A DNA stretch of 23,817 nt, from positions 1 through 23,817 of the forward strand of contig NZ_AGFG01000016.1 in the NCBI RefSeq assembly GCF_000226255.1, read 5' to 3'. How positions within the stretch are numbered: position 1 is the stretch's first letter; each line of letters opens with the position of its first letter. Shown piece by piece: positions 18,902 to 23,817 of the stretch. The notes below the pieces were generated by a model, which saw only the letters and a program-made list of their open reading frames with translations, did no database searches and had not been told where the DNA came from. A program made the translations under genes and the position numbers. The stretch comes from Desulfovibrio sp. A2 (GTDB lineage: Bacteria > Desulfobacterota > Desulfovibrionia > Desulfovibrionales > Desulfovibrionaceae).

Positions 18902-20035
18902 ATGTCCGCACCCCGCCCCGTCACGTTCTCCGGCCTTAAAAGCCTTCCCGTGCTGATGTACCACTACGTCAGCCGCAAGAAAAATCCCATCGCCGTCCAC
19001 CCAGACACCTTCGAGGGCCACTGCCGCGCCATGCGTCGCGCCGGGTGGACCGGCATCGGGCTTGCCGAGGCCGAGGCGTATCTTCTGGGCCAGGCCCCGC
19101 TGCCGCCGCGCAGCGCGCTGATCACCTTCGACGACGGGTTTCTGGACAACTACGTGTACGCCTGGCCCATCCTGAAGCAGTACGGGCACAAGGGCGTCAT
19201 CTTCGCCGTGACGGGCAGGCTGGAGCAGGGCACGCCGCGCCCCACCCTGGACGACGTGCGCGCGGGCCGCGTCCGCGAGGACGGGCTGCCCCGCGTGGAC
19301 CAGCCCTACGTGCGCCACGTACTGGGCTTTGACGAGCGCAAAGACCTGTTCTGCAACTGGGACGAGGCGCGACTGATGGAAGCCGACGGCACCATGGCCA
19401 TCGCCGCCCATTCCCACTGGCACCACGCCGTGTTCGCCAAGCCGGAATACAAGGGATTTCACGCCCCCGGCCACCGCACGCGCACCTTCGACCGGGTGGA
19501 CTTTCCCGTGCCGTGGGGGCTGCCGGCCTTTCCGCAGCGGCCCGCCCTGCTGCGCCGCGCCTTCGTGCCCGACCCGCAACTGGTGGACGCCATCCGCGGC
19601 CTTGTCCCGCAGGACAAGGCCGGGGCTTATGCATTTCTCAAGAATGCCACCCGGGTGCAGGAACTTGAAGCGCTGGTTGAAGGGTTCGCGGCCACCTCAT
19701 CCGGCCTCGGCAACCACGAATCCGACGCCGACCGTACCGCCCGCATGACCTGCGAGCTGTCCGACTGTGCCGTCACCCTGGCCCGCGAACTGAGACACCC
19801 CGTGCGCTCGCTGTGCTGGCCGTGGGGCGCTTACTGCGAAGAGGCCCGCGACATCGCGCGGGCCTTGGGATTTTCCGTGTTCTTCGCCACCACCATGGGT
19901 GAAAACCTGCCCGGCAGCGCCGCCCACGTCCACCGCTTCAAGGCCAAGGACAAGCCCGGCTCGTGGCTGCTGCTGCGCCTGTTCCTGTACTCCCGCCCCT
20001 GGTTGGCCCGGCTGTACGCGAAGATGCGGTTGTAA
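18902..20035 (+). CDS. Polysaccharide deacetylase (NodB/CE4 family)
   Basis: Carbohydrate esterase 4 family protein, 377 residues, predicted to remove N-acetyl groups from a glycan. Motif 1 is Thr-Phe-Asp-Asp-Gly (residues 75-79), supplying the catalytic base and a metal ligand; motif 2 is HSHWH (residues 170-174), supplying two His metal ligands. The start PVLMYHYVSRKKNPIAVHP is typical of the lipopolysaccharide or exopolysaccharide deacetylase subgroup. The stretch between motifs 1 and 2 is longer than usual, with a Pro-rich insert (PRPTLDDVRAGRVREDGLP). No signal peptide is seen, so it may act in the cytoplasm on precursors. Neither the ATG at 18902 nor the one at 18851 has a clear ribosome-binding site; I chose the one next to the conserved domain. 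Confidence 0.85.
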   Translation: MSAPRPVTFSGLKSLPVLMYHYVSRKKNPIAVHPDTFEGHCRAMRRAGWTGIGLAEAEAYLLGQAPLPPRSALITFDDGFLDNYVYAWPILKQYGHKGVIFAVTGRLEQGTPRPTLDDVRAGRVREDGLPRVDQPYVRHVLGFDERKDLFCNWDEARLMEADGTMAIAAHSHWHHAVFAKPEYKGFHAPGHRTRTFDRVDFPVPWGLPAFPQRPALLRRAFVPDPQLVDAIRGLVPQDKAGAYAFLKNATRVQELEALVEGFAATSSGLGNHESDADRTARMTCELSDCAVTLARELRHPVRSLCWPWGAYCEEARDIARALGFSVFFATTMGENLPGSAAHVHRFKAKDKPGSWLLLRLFLYSRPWLARLYAKMRL

Positions 20036-20065
20036 AAGAGAAAAGAAGAACGGGAACAAAAGAAC

Positions 20066-20105
20066 GCGGGGGAAGGGAACTTTTGAAAAAGTTCCCTTCC
20101 CCCGC
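20066..20105 (+). terminator. Very long hairpin terminator after the deacetylase
   Basis: Nineteen bases (20066-20084) pair perfectly with 20087-20105; the core is GGGGGAAGGGAAC against GTTCCCTTCCCCC. The stem carries its own T and A runs (TTTT/AAAA at its tip). It starts 30 bases after the stop. I remember near-identical hairpins at the ends of many Desulfovibrio genes, followed like here by GCACCCCCAACCCT and a CAAAACTTTT tail, so this is probably a dispersed repeat family acting as a terminator. It lies between convergent genes. Confidence 0.85.
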
Positions 20106-20180
20106 ACCCCCAACCCTCAAAACTTTTCAACGGGGTTACGTAGAGCCGTTCACATCACTGAACTTGCATATCCTACGCGC

Positions 20181-20327
20181 CTCCCCTTTTACAAAATGGG
20201 GGTGCAGGGGACGGCAGCCGTTATGCGAGTCTTCGAGCATTGCCCTAGCCGTTAGGTGAGTGAAACGAACCTTACGGATAGGGGCCGCAAAGCGCGGCTG
20301 CCGATCGCAACGCGCCTAGCCCCCTGC
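20181..20327. repeat. Nested inverted-repeat block between convergent genes
   Basis: GCAGGGG (20204-20210) mirrors CCCCTGC (20321-20327), and CGGCAGCCG (20212-20220) mirrors CGGCTGCCG (20295-20303). Inside them an imperfect hairpin pairs 20242-20257 with 20269-20285 around GAGTGAAACGA. To the left lies CCCCTTTTACAAAATGGGG (20183-20201). The segment is less GC-rich than its surroundings and holds no gene. It may be the terminator region of the aldolase gene, an untranslated structured RNA, or a palindromic repeat unit interrupted by an insertion. The whole 20036-20358 gap is covered by this and the hairpin before it. Confidence 0.5.
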
Positions 20328-20358
20328 CCGCCGGAGGCATAAAGAAAATCTTCCCCCC

Positions 20359-21384
20359 CTACCCCAGTGCCTTCACGGCGTCGGTGAAGGCCCGCACGTC
20401 TTCCTCGGTGGTGTCGAAGCTGGTCATCCAGCGCACCTCGTGCAGCACCGGATCCCATTCGTAAAAGTAGAAATCCTGCTGCAACCGGGCGATGTGCTCG
20501 GGCGAGAGGCGCGCGAACACCGCGTTGGCCTCCACCGGCCGGGTGATGGTGACATGGGGCAGGCCGCGCAGGTTGTCGGCCATCAGCCGGGCCATCTGGT
20601 TGGCGTTGCGGGCATTTTCCAGCCACAGGCCGTCGTGCAGCATTTCGATGAACTGCGCGGCGATGAAGCGCATCTTCGAGATGAGCTGCATGCCCTGTTT
20701 GCGGATGAAGTTGAATTCGCGCGACAGTTCGGGGTTGAAGAAGATCACCGCCTCTCCGAACATCATGCCGTTCTTGGTGCCGCCAAAGGACAGCACGTCC
20801 ACGCCCGCGTCGCGGGTAAGTTCCGCAAGGCTCACGTCCAGCGCCGCCGCCGCGTTGGCCAGCCGCGCGCCGTCCATGTGCAGCAGCATGCCGTTGGCGT
20901 GGGCGAAATCGGCCAGGGCGCGCACCTGCGCCGGGGAATACACGGTGCCAAGCTCGGTGGACTGGGTGATGGAAATGACCCGGGGCTGGCTGTGGTGGAA
21001 GTTGCCGATCATGTGCAGCAGCGGCACCACGTCCATGACCCGGATGCGCCCGTCGTGCGAGGGGATGACCTGGAGCTTGGACCCGGTGACCGATTCCGGC
21101 GCGCCGCATTCGTCCACGTTGATGTGCGCCACGTCCGCGCAGACCACCGAATGCCACGGCCGGGTCACGGCGCGCAGCCCCAGCACGTTGGCAGCCGTGC
21201 CCAGAAACACGAAGTACATGTCGATGTCCGGCCCGAAGTGCTGGGCGAACACCTCTTTCGCCTGCTCGGTGTACGGGTCCTGCCCGTAGGGGCGGGCCTG
21301 CCCGGCGTTGGCGCGCTCCATGGCGGCGAGAATGCGCGGGTGCACGCCCGAGGTGTTGTCGCTGGCGAAACTCTTGAGGCTCAC
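20359..21384 (-). CDS. Low-specificity threonine aldolase (PLP-dependent)
   Basis: Beta-eliminating lyase family enzyme, 341 residues, cleaving L-threonine or L-allo-threonine to glycine and acetaldehyde. Seen: SFASDNTSGVHPRILAAM at the start (family hallmark), HMDGARLANA with Asp171 and Arg174 contacting PLP, and SFGGTKNGMM with the Schiff-base Lys204. It begins with GTG (21382-21384), supported by AGGAGA eight bases upstream; no ATG fits. It lies 117 bases after the glycosyltransferase on the same strand; the gap has only a 6-bp GGGCGG/CCGCCC hairpin, so co-transcription is possible but no shared function is apparent. LtaE of E. coli is the nearest named relative; specificity cannot be read here. 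Confidence 0.9.
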   Translation of the reverse strand: MSLKSFASDNTSGVHPRILAAMERANAGQARPYGQDPYTEQAKEVFAQHFGPDIDMYFVFLGTAANVLGLRAVTRPWHSVVCADVAHINVDECGAPESVTGSKLQVIPSHDGRIRVMDVVPLLHMIGNFHHSQPRVISITQSTELGTVYSPAQVRALADFAHANGMLLHMDGARLANAAAALDVSLAELTRDAGVDVLSFGGTKNGMMFGEAVIFFNPELSREFNFIRKQGMQLISKMRFIAAQFIEMLHDGLWLENARNANQMARLMADNLRGLPHVTITRPVEANAVFARLSPEHIARLQQDFYFYEWDPVLHEVRWMTSFDTTEEDVRAFTDAVKALG

Positions 21385-21501
21385 TGGTGTGTCTCCTGCT
21401 CTAGCTCTTGCGTGGCGGAGCGGCGTGGGCGGCCCCGCCCGTGGTGCATGGTGTGGCGGCGCGGACGCGCCGTCGGGATGGGGAAATATGTGGCGGGCTG
21501 G

Positions 21502-22842
21502 TCAGGCCCCGCGCGTGCGGTCAAGGGTGTCCGGGCCATCTGGACCATCTGGACCATCTGGGGTGTCTGGGGTGTCTGGGGTGTCCGGGCCATTCAGGCG
21601 GCAGGCGCCTTGCCACACGCCGCGGCACACGTCCCGGTAGACGGCAAGGGTGCGATTCAGAAAGTCCGCCCGGTGCAGGCTGGCGATGCGCAGACCGCAG
21701 GCGTCGCGCAATATTTCCAGCCACGGCGGGCTGTCCATGGCGTGGGCGATGGCACCGGCCATGGCGGGCACGTCGCCGGGCTCCACCAGCGCGCCCTGGG
21801 GCAGAAGGTCGGGCATGACCCCCACGGTGGTGGACACCAGCGGCCTGTCGCAGGCCATGATCTCCAGCGCGGCGCGGGCAATGGTTTCCGACCACAGCGA
21901 GGCCACCACCCCAAGGTCCATGGCCGAGATGCACGCCGCCACGTCCGGCCGCTTGCCGGTGATCACCGAACTGTCCTCGATGCCCGCCTCGCGCAGCCAG
22001 CCGCGCACCGTGGCCTCGGGCGTGGCGGAATCGAACCCGGCCAGCATAAGCCGCAGGTTCGGACGGGGCGTGCCGTCCCAGCGGCCCGCGCGCAGCCCCG
22101 CCACCGTCTCGATAAGTTCGCGCTGGCCCTTCACCGCGTCGAACCGGCCCAGCAGCCCCACCACGAAATCGTCGTCCGCCCAGCCGTATTCGGCGCGCAC
22201 TCGGGCGCGGCCCGCCGCGTCGAACCGGAACACGCCCTCGTCCACCCCGCCGAGGATGGTGTGCACCCGGTCTGCGGGCACGCCCATTTCATGGATGAAG
22301 TGCCCGGCCATCACCGAGTTGGTGGCAATGACCGCATCGGCCACGCGGGTATGCAGGAACAGATTGGGCCGGTTGCCTTTCGGCAGGCGCTGGTCGCCGC
22401 GCGTGCGCACCAGCCCGAAGCGGTGCGGCCCGCGCGCGTGCAGCGCCTTCAACAGGCCCCACAGCACGAAGGCTTCCCCCCGGTGGCAGTTGACCACGTG
22501 GGGGCGAAAATCGCGCACGATGCGGTGCAGCGAGCCGTACAGCCCGGCAAGGGTGACGGGATTGGCGGCATTCAGCGGCAGGGGGATGGGGTCCAGCCCC
22601 CAGGCGCGGGCGCGCTCGAAGGATTCGGTGCCCGCAAGGCCCAGCACCAGGGTTTCGTGCCCGGCCTCGCGCAACAGGCGGGCCAGCATCATGCCGTACC
22701 ACGCCGTGGCGTTGAACCAGCGCACGTTGACCACCTGGATGGTGCGCAACGGCGTGTCGCCCCCCACGGGGGACGGCGCTGCGGCGGGTACGGCCGCATG
22801 GGTGGCGGGGGCTGGTGCGTTCACGGGCACGTCATGCCGCAA
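21502..22842 (-). CDS. GT4-family glycosyltransferase with repeat-coded C-terminal tail
   Basis: A 446-residue GT-B fold glycosyltransferase. The N-terminal domain has VVNVRWFNATAWYGMMLARL and HVVNCHRGEAFVLWGLLKAL; the C-terminal domain has VVGLLGRFDAVKGQRELIE and the Glu-x7-Glu motif in SETIARAALEIMA, typical of retaining GT4 enzymes using nucleotide sugars. No membrane segment is evident. Acceptor and sugar are unknown; a role in surface polysaccharide or lipopolysaccharide is likely, and a deacetylase gene lies nearby. The last ~25 residues (PDTPDTPDTPDGPDGPDGPD) come from a 9-bp tandem repeat and are outside the catalytic fold. The start is uncertain: TTG at 22842 or GTG at 22830 or 22824, none with a good ribosome-binding site; the Ala/Pro-rich first 30 residues are not conserved-looking. 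Confidence 0.85.
   Translation of the reverse strand: MRHDVPVNAPAPATHAAVPAAAPSPVGGDTPLRTIQVVNVRWFNATAWYGMMLARLLREAGHETLVLGLAGTESFERARAWGLDPIPLPLNAANPVTLAGLYGSLHRIVRDFRPHVVNCHRGEAFVLWGLLKALHARGPHRFGLVRTRGDQRLPKGNRPNLFLHTRVADAVIATNSVMAGHFIHEMGVPADRVHTILGGVDEGVFRFDAAGRARVRAEYGWADDDFVVGLLGRFDAVKGQRELIETVAGLRAGRWDGTPRPNLRLMLAGFDSATPEATVRGWLREAGIEDSSVITGKRPDVAACISAMDLGVVASLWSETIARAALEIMACDRPLVSTTVGVMPDLLPQGALVEPGDVPAMAGAIAHAMDSPPWLEILRDACGLRIASLHRADFLNRTLAVYRDVCRGVWQGACRLNGPDTPDTPDTPDGPDGPDGPDTLDRTRGA
21527..21589. repeat. Seven-unit 9-bp tandem repeat in the glycosyltransferase 3' end
   Basis: Units of nine bases from 21527: GTGTCCGGG, CCATCTGGA twice, CCATCTGGG, GTGTCTGGG twice, GTGTCCGGG. On the coding (-) strand they give Pro-Asp-Thr and Pro-Asp-Gly triplets. 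Because the unit is a multiple of three, copy-number change alters tail length without a frameshift. Confidence 0.9.
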
Positions 22843-22989
22843 TCGCCCGGCAATGACAACCCCCGGCAGTTCCGCGCCACCCGGCTGGCAGAAGAAGCCG
22901 TGTGCCGGGAAAGCCGCGCGGAATGTCCGGGGGCATGAAATGCATGCAAGGGCATGGGGCCGCCCCGGGCGCGCCGCCTGCGCGCCGGG

Positions 22990-23619
22990 CTACACCCGCG
23001 CGCTCAAACCGGCAAGAAACGTGGCCTGCCCACCGGTGAAGTCCATTATCTGCGAGGACGCGCCGTCCTCGCTCCACCACGCGCTCATGGCTTCCATCTG
23101 CAGGCGGGTCTTCACGTCCTGGGCGGAATATCCTTCCGCCTTGCGGGCCTTCTCGAGGTTGGACAACGTCTGGATCTTCTGAAACTTTTTGACCATGTCC
23201 GGGTTGTCCTTGAAATACTTCTCGATCTTGGCCTTGTCCTCGCTATCGGTGATCACCGAGACGCCACCGGTCTTCTCGTTGGTGACCACCCGGAATTCCA
23301 CGTCCTTGTCCACGCCGAGTTTGGTCAGGTCTTCGCGCACCTTGGCGGAAAACTCCTCCTCCAGGTCCTTGCGGTAGTCCTCCACCATGCTGAAGGTCAG
23401 CTTGCCGCTGGCGTTGGGAGAAATTTCCTTCAGCACGGCGGAAAGCTGGCTCAGGTAGTCGAGCGAAAGCCCGGTCACCGTGTTGGACGAAGAGGACGAG
23501 GTGGATGAAGAAGAGGCGGACAAGGAGGACGAGCCGCTCTCCGCCTGTTCCTGTGCCTTCTTCATCGAAAGGTCGATGCCGTAGGTGCCGTAACTGCTGT
23601 AGATGGACGAGATGGACAT
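22990..23619 (-). CDS. Unrecognised Ser-rich-linker protein, sigma54-promoted
   Basis: A 209-residue protein I cannot assign to a named family. Residues 1-27 (MSISSIYSSYGTYGIDLSM...) are Ser/Tyr-rich with no signal peptide; residues 28-46 are a nearly pure Ser linker; the rest is soluble, helical and charged (YRKDLEEEFSAKVREDLTKLGV, EDKAKIEKYFKDNPDMVKKF), ending in LEKARKAEGYSAQDVKTRLQ and FTGGQATFLAGLSARV. The ATG at 23619 has GGAGG four bases upstream; the in-frame ATG at 23682 lies within the promoter and is rejected. A flexible, Ser-rich, signal-free N-terminus is reminiscent of proteins exported by flagellar-type systems, and sigma54 often drives flagellar genes, but this is inference. 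Its composition is clearly less GC-biased at the protein level (many Lys and Ser) than its neighbours. Confidence 0.8.
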   Translation of the reverse strand: MSISSIYSSYGTYGIDLSMKKAQEQAESGSSSLSASSSSTSSSSSNTVTGLSLDYLSQLSAVLKEISPNASGKLTFSMVEDYRKDLEEEFSAKVREDLTKLGVDKDVEFRVVTNEKTGGVSVITDSEDKAKIEKYFKDNPDMVKKFQKIQTLSNLEKARKAEGYSAQDVKTRLQMEAMSAWWSEDGASSQIMDFTGGQATFLAGLSARV

Positions 23620-23670
23620 GCTGCCTCCGGGGCGGACGATTTTTCCGGGTTCCGCCTTTACGTTTCTTAA

Positions 23671-23687
23671 TGCATCGGCCATGCCAG
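23671..23687 (-). promoter_or_regulatory. Sigma54 (RpoN) promoter for the Ser-rich gene
   Basis: On the - strand CTGGCATGGCCGATGCA matches the sigma54 consensus YTGGCACGRNNNTTGCW with only two differences; the invariant GG (-24) and GC (-12) are ten bases apart. Transcription would start near 23660, about 40 bases before the ATG at 23619. It implies control by an enhancer-binding activator. Confidence 0.7.
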
Positions 23688-23695
23688 CGCGGACT

Positions 23696-23711
23696 CACGG
23701 CAGTTGCCGTG
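23696..23711. promoter_or_regulatory. Palindrome upstream of the sigma54 promoter
   Basis: CACGGCA (23696-23702) and TGCCGTG (23705-23711) form a perfect 7-bp inverted repeat with a 2-base centre, just upstream of the -24 element. It is a candidate activator or repressor binding site, though closer than most enhancer sites. The remaining 23712-23817 shows no gene that I can support. Confidence 0.4.
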
Positions 23712-23817
23712 CCGACATCCATCCCCGCGCTTTCCGGGCGCGCGCGGCCATCCCCGCGCACGCGCATCCGCCAGCGCATACCGCCGCGCCATAGGCGGTG
23801 AAACCATTGGACGCCAC

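Overview
The window is GC-rich (third codon positions almost all G or C). Its gene content and gene order look like a sulfate-reducing deltaproteobacterium of the Desulfovibrio / Nitratidesulfovibrio type. This is inferred from the style of the proteins, the CbpA-CbpM-ClpB cluster, and an intergenic GGGGGAAGGGAAC-type hairpin that I remember as common in Desulfovibrio genomes. No database was searched.

Layout. Positions 1-8118 (+ strand) carry housekeeping and envelope genes: the 3' part of lnt (lipoprotein N-acylation), prfB (release factor 2, with an intact programmed +1 frameshift), a soluble GGDEF diguanylate cyclase, a MinD/FlhG-type ATPase, an HU/IHF DNA-bending protein, a lipoprotein gene with an in-frame TGA, then dapF and dapA (lysine/diaminopimelate synthesis). 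A terminator follows dapA. After an apparently empty 440-base stretch comes a large methyl-accepting chemotaxis protein (8644-10953, +) with its own strong terminator.

Positions 11077-18528 are on the - strand: a divergent cyclase-family hydrolase overlapping aspA, a periplasmic cyclophilin, and the chaperone cluster cbpA-cbpM-clpB behind a sigma70-like promoter. A polysaccharide deacetylase (18902-20035, +) ends at a 19-bp hairpin and is followed by a nested inverted-repeat region. Then come, on the - strand, a low-specificity threonine aldolase, a GT4 glycosyltransferase whose C-terminus is made by a 9-bp tandem repeat, and an unrecognised Ser-rich protein (22990-23619) behind a very good sigma54 promoter match.

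The most interesting observation is at 5015-6208. Two open frames annotated naively as separate genes lie in the same frame, separated only by a TGA at 5447-5449. The TGA forms a Cys-Pro-Ser-TGA (CxxU) motif just before a Gly-Gly-Leu-Ala-Arg-Arg-Ala signature of UshA-like 5'-nucleotidase relatives. An 8-bp hairpin with a GGC loop sits 28 nt downstream, as expected for a bacterial SECIS element. I read this as a candidate selenocysteine-containing UshA-like lipoprotein rather than two genes or a pseudogene. Other leads are an array of GGACCA half-sites upstream of aspA, the sigma54-driven Ser-rich orphan, the 9-bp coding repeat, and an altered metal motif in the cyclase.
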